Assembly (NCBI RefSeq): GCF_010671605.1
Contig: NZ_JAABOO010000001.1
Coordinates: 248,001-312,000 of the forward strand
From: Leptobacterium flavescens
GTDB lineage: Bacteria; Bacteroidota; Bacteroidia; Flavobacteriales; Flavobacteriaceae
Direction of reading: 5' to 3'
DNA: 64,000 nucleotides
Shown: positions 15,884-23,607 of the stretch, in pieces
Position numbering within the stretch: position 1 is the stretch's first letter
How the letters are laid out: each line of letters opens with the position of its first letter
Program-made: the position numbers and the translations under genes
The notes under the pieces: generated by a model
Databases searched by the model: none
What the model was told of the DNA's origin: nothing
Seen by the model: only the letters and a program-made list of their open reading frames with translations

Positions 15884-17293
15884 ATGAACTATAAAACACC
15901 TGGAGTTTATATTGAAGAGATCCCTAAACTCCCACCGTCAATCGCTCAGGTTGAAACCGCAATTCCCGCTTTTATCGGATATACCGAAAAAGCCGAGGAT
16001 CAAAGAGGAAATTCATTATTGAATGAGCCTAAGAGAATTAGTTCTTTACTGGAGTACGAACGTTTTTTCGGGAAACCCGCTGTAGAAACTCAACTTTCCG
16101 TATTGATCAGTGAACAGCCCAGTGCACCAACTATAGTACAGGCGTCCATCGGAGACAGGTCTAAGTACATCATGCATTATGCTTTACAGATGTTTTTCGC
16201 TAACGGAGGCGGTCCCTGCTGGGTGGTTTCCGTAGGTGATTATTCTACCGGTATTGTGAGCTTTGCCGATCTTAAAACGGGGCTCGACGCTACCGAAAAG
16301 ATCGATGAGATAACACTCTATGTATATCCCGATTCCCAGGGACTGGACAACTTCCCGGATTTTTATAATCTGTTCGGAGAGTCGATGGATATGTGTGAAA
16401 AACTGAAAGACCGGTTTACGGTCATGGATATATGGCAGGATCCGGCAGAGCCCGATCTTCTTGCCAATATAGATGTGATGCGTAATAACACCCCGCCGGA
16501 AGAAAACACTATTAAGTACGGTGCTACCTACTTCCCTAATGTAGAGACCATTCTCGATTATTATTACGGAGGTGAAGGTGATGGAGATGCCAATGTAACC
16601 ATTGTTCATCAGGGTGGTGACGGTTCTTTAAACGGGCCGATGTCTGACCTGAAATCCAAAAACAATGCACTTTATTTCCAGGCACAGAATTCCATTCGGA
16701 ACCTTCCGCTGGAAATGCCTCCTTCATCCGGGGTCGTTGGTGTATACGCCAGTGTCGATTCGTCAAGAGGAGTGTGGAAAGCACCTGCCAATGTAAATAT
16801 GGATTATGTGATCAGGCCCATGATGAAGGTTACAGATCAGCAACAGGAAAGCCTGAATGTAGATGTCAATGCCGGAAAATCTGTAAATGTGATCCGTTCG
16901 TTTGTCGGCCGGGGGAACGCCATCATCTGGGGTGCCCGTACGTTGGCCGGTAACAGTAACGAATGGCGCTATGTTCCGGTAAGGCGGTTTTTCAACATGG
17001 TAGAGGAATCGGTTAAAAAAGCAACGCTTCAATTCGTATTCGAACCTAACGACCTCAACACCTGGTCAAGGGTAAAATCGATGATAGATAATTTCCTGGT
17101 TCAGCAATGGAGAGCAGGAGCCCTGATGGGTACTACTCCTGAGCAGGCTTTCTACGTAAAGGTAGGACTGAATGAAACCATGGATGAAGTAGATATCTGG
17201 GAAGGAAGGATGATAGTGGAAATCGGAATGGCAGTCGTGAGACCGGCAGAATTCATCATTCTAAGGTTTAGCCATAAAATGCTATCAGAGTAA
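15884..17293 (+). CDS. Contractile sheath protein
   Basis: A 469-residue tail sheath subunit. The N-terminus MNYKTPGVYIEEIPKLPPSIAQVETAIPAFIGYTE is the hallmark of phage/eCIS sheath proteins. The conserved C-terminal domain includes VIWGARTLAGNSNEWRYVPVRRFFNMVEESVKKA and EVDIWEGRMIVEIGMAVVRPAEFIILRFSHK, which carries the strands that interlock neighbouring subunits. Contraction of this sheath drives the inner tube into the target. Only one sheath gene is present, whereas Afp and PVC loci carry three. It is separated from its neighbours by 28 and 38 bases. Confidence 0.95.
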   Translation: MNYKTPGVYIEEIPKLPPSIAQVETAIPAFIGYTEKAEDQRGNSLLNEPKRISSLLEYERFFGKPAVETQLSVLISEQPSAPTIVQASIGDRSKYIMHYALQMFFANGGGPCWVVSVGDYSTGIVSFADLKTGLDATEKIDEITLYVYPDSQGLDNFPDFYNLFGESMDMCEKLKDRFTVMDIWQDPAEPDLLANIDVMRNNTPPEENTIKYGATYFPNVETILDYYYGGEGDGDANVTIVHQGGDGSLNGPMSDLKSKNNALYFQAQNSIRNLPLEMPPSSGVVGVYASVDSSRGVWKAPANVNMDYVIRPMMKVTDQQQESLNVDVNAGKSVNVIRSFVGRGNAIIWGARTLAGNSNEWRYVPVRRFFNMVEESVKKATLQFVFEPNDLNTWSRVKSMIDNFLVQQWRAGALMGTTPEQAFYVKVGLNETMDEVDIWEGRMIVEIGMAVVRPAEFIILRFSHKMLSE

Positions 17294-17331
17294 ACCATAA
17301 AGCAAATCAATGAACACTAAAATAGTAAAAC

Positions 17332-18237
17332 ATGGCTAGCAAGAACGGCAATGATAACGGTAATAATCCGGAAGCAATAATATGTGAAACCCTTACCGTC
17401 ATTAAAAATGAAAAGAATGCGGCAGATAGTTCGGAAGCTGCCGGCAGGACTCTTCAGGAGTCAAAGGAAAAGGCCCAGGGCTATAAAATTTGTTGTCTGG
17501 ACAGCGCAGAGAAATCACATAAGGTCTATCAGGACATCATGAGTTGTGTAACTCTCGGGAATTATAAGAAGACAGAGATCATTCAGGGAAACACGGAGGA
17601 ATACATTAAAAAAGATGAAGACATAGAAAAGCTCATCAAGGAATCCTCCAAGTTGTTGAACGAAATGCGGGTTAAAATGGAAGAAGCCCATAATGCAGCC
17701 TGCGCAATGTCTAACTGTGTTAAGAACAAACTCTTTCCAAAATCCGGGAAGCCTTCAAAAGACGGGAAGATCGGAGAAATAGAACACGATCTTAAGGAGA
17801 TCATGGATAAAACCAAGACGCTGGATGAAAAAGGGCAGAATGCGTTTGAATCCGCAGTAACAATTGCAGGGATCCAAACCTTTACCAACACTCACAGTCT
17901 TAAAGAGTTTGTAAAACTTCTTGTAGATGCCGTAAAGATCTTTAAGGATTGTGTGGATGCCAATATAAAATCTACTGCGGAAGATGTGAGTAAGGCAAGG
18001 GAAGAACTGAATGCTGTTGTAGAAGAACTGGCGCAGATCATGTGCGATACAGCATCAGAATCTACCACATCCCAGGGTCTGGAATGCATCATAAAGTTCA
18101 TTTGCGAAAGTGAATGCGATGGTGAATGCCTCGATCTCTGCGAGGAGTACGGAAGCTGTTATGATAAAGGGAAAGAAAATGAAGGCAGAAAGAAGACTCC
18201 CCGAAGAAAAGGAAAACAGTCTGCAGATCAATATTAA
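17332..18237 (+). CDS. Unknown Cys-rich helical protein 1 of the eCIS locus
   Basis: A 301-residue soluble protein that I do not recognise. It is almost wholly helical and charged (IIKNEK, EEYIKKDEDIEKLIKESSKLLNEM, GEIEHDLKEIMDKTKTLDEKG) with many Cys spaced along the chain (ICCLD, AACAMSNC, IICESECDGECLDLCEEYGSCYD). The C-terminus is strongly basic (KKTPRRKGKQ). No signal peptide or membrane segment is present, so the Cys probably lie in the cytosol before particle release. It sits between sheath and tube genes together with a second protein of similar character, suggesting a structural, chaperone or cargo role. This is inference from position only. Confidence 0.7.
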   Translation: MASKNGNDNGNNPEAIICETLTVIKNEKNAADSSEAAGRTLQESKEKAQGYKICCLDSAEKSHKVYQDIMSCVTLGNYKKTEIIQGNTEEYIKKDEDIEKLIKESSKLLNEMRVKMEEAHNAACAMSNCVKNKLFPKSGKPSKDGKIGEIEHDLKEIMDKTKTLDEKGQNAFESAVTIAGIQTFTNTHSLKEFVKLLVDAVKIFKDCVDANIKSTAEDVSKAREELNAVVEELAQIMCDTASESTTSQGLECIIKFICESECDGECLDLCEEYGSCYDKGKENEGRKKTPRRKGKQSADQY

Positions 18238-18267
18238 TATCCGGTATAACAATTTAAATAAGAAATC

Positions 18268-19221
18268 ATGGGAAAATTTATGATAAACAACGCCTGCTGT
18301 AAAGATGATCCGGGTAATGGGGATCCGGAAAACGATTGTCTGGACAAATGGAAAAAAGAACATGAAAAAGCATGTAACGATTATAAAAAGGCGGCTGCCC
18401 AGACCGAAAAATTCAGGGAAGAATATATAAACTCCCTCAATTGGGAAACAAAACTGGAAAACTGGGACAGGCTCATCACCGAAGCCGATAAGAAATCAAA
18501 GGATATTGTTACGCAACTTGACTTTCTTCTGGAGCAGGTAAAAATAGTATGTGAAAAATCCAAGTGCACTACCGAAGCCCTGGAAAAGCTTACCTGCCTG
18601 GTTAAGACCATTTTCGATTGTTTCTTCACTTTCGATGAGAACAAGGAGGGGCTTAAAGATAAGATCACTGCATTTAAAAAGGCGGTCGAATGCCTTCAGA
18701 ATGTAAGCGACGAAGACAAGGCAGAAGTTATCAAATGTATAGAAGCTTACGAGGAGAAGATCGTCCTGGTTTGTGAAATGCAGGATGCCATTCTGGAAAA
18801 GCTTCTGGAAACGCTCAAATGCGCTCATCTTCTATATGCAGCTATCTGTAAGGAAGACGGTTTGGAAGATAAGCTTAAAGGTATTCGTGAAGACTTTAAC
18901 GGAGATGGTTCTGAAGATGATGAACATTGCGATGATGACGAGGATCAGGGTGAAAATGAAGAGGAACAAAATGAAAACGATCCCGACAAGTACAAATATC
19001 CGTGCGATGACAAGAAAGCCAAGCCAATTCCAACCTTCCCTATAAGTAGCAGTTGGTATTACAAAAAGGTCCGTAAAGATTATGAGACCGCCACAGAAAA
19101 AACAGAGAGTCTGAAAGAAGATTGGATCAATTCCAAAAAGGAAAGCGACACCATCCTCTCTAAGAAAACGAGCCTTGCAGAAGCTATCAAAGCAGCAGAA
19201 GCAGCGGAGAGTGGAAAATAA
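18268..19221 (+). CDS. Unknown Cys-rich helical protein 2 of the eCIS locus
   Basis: A 317-residue helical protein, unrecognised but similar in style to the preceding one, with many Cys in the first 190 residues (NACCKDD, EKACNDYKK, KIVCEKSKCTTEALEKLTC). Residues ~210-240 are an extremely acidic spacer (DEHCDDDEDQGENEEEQNEND). The last ~50 residues (DYETATEKTESLKEDWINSK) appear to repeat the N-terminal region (DYKKAAAQTEKFREEYINSL), so the chain seems to consist of one full and one partial copy of the same helical unit joined by the acidic linker. It lies directly before the tube genes. Structural or cargo-related function is possible; no motif indicates an enzyme. Confidence 0.7.
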   Translation: MGKFMINNACCKDDPGNGDPENDCLDKWKKEHEKACNDYKKAAAQTEKFREEYINSLNWETKLENWDRLITEADKKSKDIVTQLDFLLEQVKIVCEKSKCTTEALEKLTCLVKTIFDCFFTFDENKEGLKDKITAFKKAVECLQNVSDEDKAEVIKCIEAYEEKIVLVCEMQDAILEKLLETLKCAHLLYAAICKEDGLEDKLKGIREDFNGDGSEDDEHCDDDEDQGENEEEQNENDPDKYKYPCDDKKAKPIPTFPISSSWYYKKVRKDYETATEKTESLKEDWINSKKESDTILSKKTSLAEAIKAAEAAESGK

Positions 19222-19255
19222 GCATATCAAACACTAAAAATTAAAATCTAAGAAT

Positions 19256-19723
19256 ATGGCAGCAATAGGAGATTATCCACTACCAAAGTTTCATTTCCTC
19301 GTAGAATGGGGAAGCGATTTTCGAATTGGATTTACGGAGGTAAGTGGACTGGACTTTGAAACAGAGGTCATTGAATACAGGGAAGGGAGCAATAAAAAAT
19401 ACAATAAAACAAAGCAACCCGGACTCACCAAATACAGCAATATTACCCTGAAAAGAGGAACGTTTGAAGGCGATTTCGATTTCTTCACAGAATGGCAAAA
19501 AACCTACTTCTTCCAGGAGGGTAATGATACAGGTTCCCTGTACAGACGCTCTGTTACAGTTAAGTTGTTAAATGAGAACCACGAGCCTATTATTACCTGG
19601 ATCCTGGAAAATGCATGGCCGAGCAAGGTACAATCTACCGATCTCAAGGCCGATGCCAATGAAGTAGCAATAGAGACCATGGAACTGGTACATGAGGGAC
19701 TCACCATCCTGGAGGCTAAATAA
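19256..19723 (+). CDS. Main inner tube protein (gp19/Pvc1-like)
   Basis: A 155-residue member of the phage tail tube (T4 gp19-like) family. It starts MAAIGDYPLPKFHFLVEWGSDFRIGFTEVSGLDFETEVIEYREG, the standard opening, followed by the loop PGLTKYSNITLKRGTFEGDFDFFTEWQ and the C-terminal strand VAIETMELVHEGLTIL. Hexamer rings of this protein stack to form the tube that carries cargo. Length matches Afp1/Pvc1. It is followed 11 bases later by the second tube protein. Confidence 0.95.
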   Translation: MAAIGDYPLPKFHFLVEWGSDFRIGFTEVSGLDFETEVIEYREGSNKKYNKTKQPGLTKYSNITLKRGTFEGDFDFFTEWQKTYFFQEGNDTGSLYRRSVTVKLLNENHEPIITWILENAWPSKVQSTDLKADANEVAIETMELVHEGLTILEAK

Positions 19724-19734
19724 GAAGCGTATTA

Positions 19735-20211
19735 ATGACTGTGGAATCAAATAGCACATATCAGATTGTCGGCTTTCATTTTAAGGTGTCTTTTCTGAAT
19801 CTGCCCACCGTTAAGGAGGTTGATGTTCGATTTCAATCGGTTGGCGGAATGAATGTAGAAGTAGAAAAAGAAACCGTAAAAGAAGGCGGTGAAAACCGGT
19901 TTGAACACAGTATTCCGGGAAGGAGAAAGTATACAAGCCTCACCTTAAAGAGAGGAATACTTACTCCGGAGCACTCGGGTCTTACCCAATGGTGTCAGGA
20001 TGCATTTCAGAACATGGTGATCACGCCCGTCGGGAAGGTCAATATCGAACTGTTAAATGAGAATCACGATGTGCTCATGCAATGGGAACTCTCCCATGTA
20101 TGGCCGGTTAGCTGGAAAGTGGGAGAACTGAACGCAGAACAGGGAAGTGTTCTTATCGAGACTTTAGAGCTCAATTACAATTACTTTAAACTGGTTACAG
20201 TAAACCCATAA
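19735..20211 (+). CDS. Second tube protein (Pvc5-like tube initiator)
   Basis: A 158-residue gp19-family paralogue of the preceding tube protein (FHFKVSFLNLPTVKEVDVRFQSVGGMNVEVE, RKYTSLTLKRGILTPEHSGLTQWCQDAF, VLIETLELNYNYFKLV). It differs enough from the main tube subunit to be the baseplate-proximal ring, as Pvc5/Afp5 are. The assignment to the initiator position rests on the order tube, Pvc5, small protein, LysM protein, which is the same as in the PVC cassette. Confidence 0.88.
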   Translation: MTVESNSTYQIVGFHFKVSFLNLPTVKEVDVRFQSVGGMNVEVEKETVKEGGENRFEHSIPGRRKYTSLTLKRGILTPEHSGLTQWCQDAFQNMVITPVGKVNIELLNENHDVLMQWELSHVWPVSWKVGELNAEQGSVLIETLELNYNYFKLVTVNP

Positions 20212-20222
20212 AAGAAAAGATC

Positions 20223-20381
20223 ATGCCTTTGGAGATCAGAGAATTAGTAATAAAAGCAACCGTAAACAACAGCAGTTCAGGCCAGTCCGGTGCTCAGCAA
20301 TCAAAAGGAAGTGCCGATGTAGACATTAATGAAATTGTTGAAAAAGTGTTTAAGATCATTAAAGATAAATCAGAACGCTAA
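20223..20381 (+). CDS. DUF5908 small eCIS protein (Pvc6 position)
   Basis: A 52-residue ORF between the tube and LysM genes. It reads MPLEIRELVIKATVNN at the N-terminus, a flexible Ser/Gln/Gly stretch, and a C-terminal helix DINEIVEKVFKIIKDKSER. The opening MPxEIRELVIKxxV is the DUF5908 signature, a family found almost only in contractile injection loci at the Pvc6/Afp6 position. The stop overlaps the next start (TAATG). It is real by context, similarity and tight coupling. Confidence 0.88.
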   Translation: MPLEIRELVIKATVNNSSSGQSGAQQSKGSADVDINEIVEKVFKIIKDKSER

Positions 20382-21088
20382 TGGATGATAACGGACAATT
20401 GGTAAAGGTTTTAATTCACGCCTATGAGGATGAGGAATTCCGAAACAAATCGGGTATAAGCCCTAATCCCATTTCACTGCCCGTCAACCCCGAGAGTTTT
20501 ACACAAAATTTTAAAGTAGAGCTCAATCAGCAACAGGGACAGGGAAATCAGGGGACAAATCCCGATTATAAAGGAACAAAACCCGAGGAGTTAAAGCTCG
20601 ATTTTATTTTCGACGGAACCAGGACCATAGAGGGTTATAAGTACAACGGAGATGACCATTCGGTAAAATCTGAACTGGAAATTTTTATGAATACCGTTTA
20701 CAATATGAATGGTGAGATACACCGCCCTCATTTTTTACAGGTACAGTGGGGGAATTTTATGTTTCCCTGTATCCTTTCCAATCTCGATCTGAATTATACC
20801 CTTTTTAAACCCAATGGCGATCCTTTACGGGTAAAAGCCAGTACCACTTTTTTAAACTATGTGGCTCAACGTGAGCGCGTAGCCAGGGAAAGAAGACGTT
20901 CTCCGGACCTTACTCATGTAAGGCAGGTAAAATCGGGAGATCGTCTGGATCTGATGACACATAAGATCTATAAAGATTCCAATTATGTTACCCGTGTGGC
21001 CAAGGCAAATGGCCTGACCACCTTTAGAAAGATAAAACCCGGAAGGGAATTGGTTTTCCCTCCTATCGATAAAAGATCACAGGAATGA
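20381..21088 (+). CDS. LysM-containing CIS tube/baseplate protein (Pvc7-like)
   Basis: A 235-residue protein like Pvc7/Afp7 (gp53-type). The N-terminal part (residues ~1-165; NPISLPVNPESFTQNFKVELNQQQGQ and LKLDFIFDGTRTI) is the CIS tube-adaptor domain that sits between tube initiator and spike hub. Residues ~178-232 are a LysM domain (VRQVKSGDRLDLMTHKIYKDSNYVTRVAKANGL, KPGRELVFPPI). Its stop overlaps the spike gene start (ATGA). Confidence 0.92.
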   Translation: MDDNGQLVKVLIHAYEDEEFRNKSGISPNPISLPVNPESFTQNFKVELNQQQGQGNQGTNPDYKGTKPEELKLDFIFDGTRTIEGYKYNGDDHSVKSELEIFMNTVYNMNGEIHRPHFLQVQWGNFMFPCILSNLDLNYTLFKPNGDPLRVKASTTFLNYVAQRERVARERRRSPDLTHVRQVKSGDRLDLMTHKIYKDSNYVTRVAKANGLTTFRKIKPGRELVFPPIDKRSQE

Positions 21089-22857
21089 AAGACAGAGAAA
21101 TACCGGTAGAAGCTTCGCATCATGTAGCTACCTTCGATATTCTGATCGACGGGCAGTTGGTCGATCCCGGCTATCAGATACTTTCCATATCTGTTATAAA
21201 GGAGATCAACAGGGTACCCTCTGCAAAGATCATTCTGAAGGACGGCGATTCTGCGGATGAAAGTTTCAGGATCAGTGAAGAGGAAGAATTCCTTCCAGGA
21301 AAATCCATCAATATAAAAATTGGCCGCGATGGTGAAAACGAACAGGTATTCAAAGGAGTTATCATCAAACACGGTATCAGGGTAAAGGAAAGCGGAGAAA
21401 CAGAGTTGATCCTCGACTGCAGGGATGAAGCCGTAAAAATGACTATTGGACGCCATAACCGCTATTACGAAAACAGTAAGGACAGTGAGATCATGGAGGA
21501 AGTTATCGGAAGGTACTCCGGATTAAGTCACGAAGTTGATGTTACTTCCATTACCCATCTCGAGATGGTTCAGCATCACTGTACCGATTGGGATTTTCTG
21601 CTGATGCGCGCAGATGCCAATGCAAAATTTGTTACTGCCGACGATGGAAAGATCAATATAAAATCGCCGGAAACCAATACAGATCCTGCACTGGCTGTAT
21701 TATTCGGCTCTACGTTGATAGATTTTGAAGCCGAAATGGATGCCAGGCATCAATGGACATCGGTAGAAGCCAAATCATGGAACTACTCCGGGCAGGATCT
21801 GTTCGAACACACGCTAAATAGTGTTCCTCTTAATGAACCCGGAAATATAAGCGGAGAGAACCTTTCGGGCACTATAAGCCCGGAAACATTTGAACTCAGG
21901 CATACGGGGCAGGCTATTGAAGAAGAATTACAGGAATGGACAAAAGCCATTATGCAGCGAAGCCGCCTGTCCAAAATACAGGGGAGAGCCAAGTTTATCG
22001 GATTCAGGGAAATTAAACCCGGACAACTCATCGAATTACAGGGAATCGGGGATCGATTTACCGGAAATGCATTTGTCTCTGCGGTAAGACAGGACGTATA
22101 CAATGGTTCCTGGTATACTCAGGCTCAATTCGGCTTAACTCCCGATTGCTTTTCTCAAACCTATAAGGATGTAACCGATGTACAGGCGTCCGGCCTGGTG
22201 CCCGCCATTAACGGATTGCAGATAGGCAAGGTAGTTCAGTTGCAGGATGATCCCGAAGGAGAAAACCGCATCCTTGTCAGATTGCCCATTATCGATAATT
22301 CGGCCCGCGGTGTCTGGGCCAGGGTAGCCACCCTTGACGCAGGGAATGAAAGAGGTTCTTTTTTCCTTCCCGAGATCGAAGATGAAGTAATTGTAGGTTT
22401 TCTGAACGACGACCCCAGGGATGCCATTGTTCTTGGAATGGTAAACAGCAGTGCTAAACCCGCGCCTATAACTGCACAGGATGTCAACCATGAAAAAGGA
22501 TTTGTAACAAGGTCGAAAATGAGGGTGCATTTTAATGATGATACCAAAACCATAACCATAGATACCCCGGCGGGAAATAGTATTAAACTGGACGAAGACA
22601 GCACCTCTATTACCGTAGAAGATCAGAACGGCAACCTGATGAAAATGAATACTTCCGGAATAGAGATCAACAGTCCTAAAGACATCAAGATAGAAGCCAC
22701 CGGAAAAATAGACATTAAAGCAGGAATGGCAATGAGCCTGGAAGCTGCACAAATGTCCGCATCTGCTAAAGCGAGCATGGAAGTAAAAGGAGCCACTACC
22801 AAGCTCTCGGCAGATGGAATAACTGAAGTTAAAGGCTCCCTGGTAAATATTAATTAA
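21085..22857 (+). CDS. VgrG-like spike hub (Pvc8-like, gp27-gp5)
   Basis: A 590-residue trimeric spike protein. Residues 1-~360 form the gp27-like hub. Residues ~370-455 are the gp5-type OB fold (GLQIGKVVQLQDDPEGENRILVRLPI, RGVWARVATLDAGNERGSFFLPEIEDEVIVGFLNDDPRDAIVLGMV). The C-terminal ~120 residues form the repetitive beta-helix needle (TITIDTPAGNSIKLDE, SITVEDQNGNLMKMN, INSPKDIKIEATGKIDIKAG). No extra C-terminal effector domain or lysozyme domain is fused. The PAAR cap is encoded next. Confidence 0.94.
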   Translation: MKDREIPVEASHHVATFDILIDGQLVDPGYQILSISVIKEINRVPSAKIILKDGDSADESFRISEEEEFLPGKSINIKIGRDGENEQVFKGVIIKHGIRVKESGETELILDCRDEAVKMTIGRHNRYYENSKDSEIMEEVIGRYSGLSHEVDVTSITHLEMVQHHCTDWDFLLMRADANAKFVTADDGKINIKSPETNTDPALAVLFGSTLIDFEAEMDARHQWTSVEAKSWNYSGQDLFEHTLNSVPLNEPGNISGENLSGTISPETFELRHTGQAIEEELQEWTKAIMQRSRLSKIQGRAKFIGFREIKPGQLIELQGIGDRFTGNAFVSAVRQDVYNGSWYTQAQFGLTPDCFSQTYKDVTDVQASGLVPAINGLQIGKVVQLQDDPEGENRILVRLPIIDNSARGVWARVATLDAGNERGSFFLPEIEDEVIVGFLNDDPRDAIVLGMVNSSAKPAPITAQDVNHEKGFVTRSKMRVHFNDDTKTITIDTPAGNSIKLDEDSTSITVEDQNGNLMKMNTSGIEINSPKDIKIEATGKIDIKAGMAMSLEAAQMSASAKASMEVKGATTKLSADGITEVKGSLVNIN

Positions 22858-22866
22858 CAGACAATC

Positions 22867-23157
22867 ATGCCACCAGCAGCAAGAATAGCCGACATGCATA
22901 CCTGCCCTTTATTTAACGGGCCCGTACCTCATGTGGGAGGCCCGATAACCGGTCCTTCCGTTCCCACCGTGCTTATCGGTGGACAACCGGCAGCAGTAGT
23001 AGGAGATATGTGTGTATGTGTAGGTCCACCCGACACTATCGTTAAAGGCTCGCTCTCTGTTTTTATCGGAGGTAAGCCGGCAGCAAGGTTAGGCGATCTG
23101 ACAGCTCATGGCGGAGTGATCGTTCAGGGTTTCCCAACCGTAATGGTCGGAGGATAA
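22867..23157 (+). CDS. PAAR-domain spike tip protein (Pvc10-like)
   Basis: A 96-residue PAAR protein made only of the domain: PPAARIADMHTC at the start, then GPSVPTVLIGGQPAAVVGDMCVC and SVFIGGKPAARLGDLTAHGG. His/Cys residues near 11-13, 48-50 and 79 can coordinate the tip metal. In eCIS it sharpens the VgrG spike. No effector extension is present. Confidence 0.94.
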   Translation: MPPAARIADMHTCPLFNGPVPHVGGPITGPSVPTVLIGGQPAAVVGDMCVCVGPPDTIVKGSLSVFIGGKPAARLGDLTAHGGVIVQGFPTVMVGG

Positions 23158-23168
23158 AAACTAAGAAA

Positions 23169-23591
23169 ATGAACACGAATAAAGCATACCTCGGAACGGG
23201 ATGGTCCTTCCCTCCCACTTTCGATAAAGATATAGAGACCGTAAGCATGGTAAGTGCCGAAACCGATATTGAACAAAGCCTGGAGATCCTGCTTTCGACA
23301 AGCCTCGGAGAACGTGTCATGCAACCGGATTACGGATGTAACCTGAAGGATTATCAGTTTGAAAGCACAGATAATTCCCTGATCGGGTTTTTAAGAGACC
23401 TGGTAGAAAGAGCCATCCTGTACTATGAGCCCCGTATTAAACTGGAAAGAGTAGATATTACAGAAGCCGAATCTTTCGAACTTATCGAAGGAATACTTCG
23501 GATCACAGTACACTATATGATGGAAGGTTCCAATTCCAGATACAATTATGTATATGATTTCTATTTGAGGGAAGCAGATCAGGGAATATAA
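23169..23591 (+). CDS. gp25/GPW baseplate wedge protein (Pvc9-like)
   Basis: A 140-residue member of the GPW/gp25 family. Signature regions are LGTGWSFPPTF, DIEQSLEILLSTSLGERVMQPDYGCNL (the EPR-like loop conserved in gp25) and VDITEAESFELIEGILRITVHYM. It connects the sheath to the baseplate wedge and starts sheath polymerisation in T4-like systems. Confidence 0.94.
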   Translation: MNTNKAYLGTGWSFPPTFDKDIETVSMVSAETDIEQSLEILLSTSLGERVMQPDYGCNLKDYQFESTDNSLIGFLRDLVERAILYYEPRIKLERVDITEAESFELIEGILRITVHYMMEGSNSRYNYVYDFYLREADQGI

Positions 23592-23607
23592 ATAAAGGAA
23601 AAAACGG

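Noticed and set aside
22135-22899. 254-codon minus-strand ORF
   Set aside because: Shadow of the VgrG-like gene; the other strand has clear homology and the shadow has no domain or composition of a real protein.
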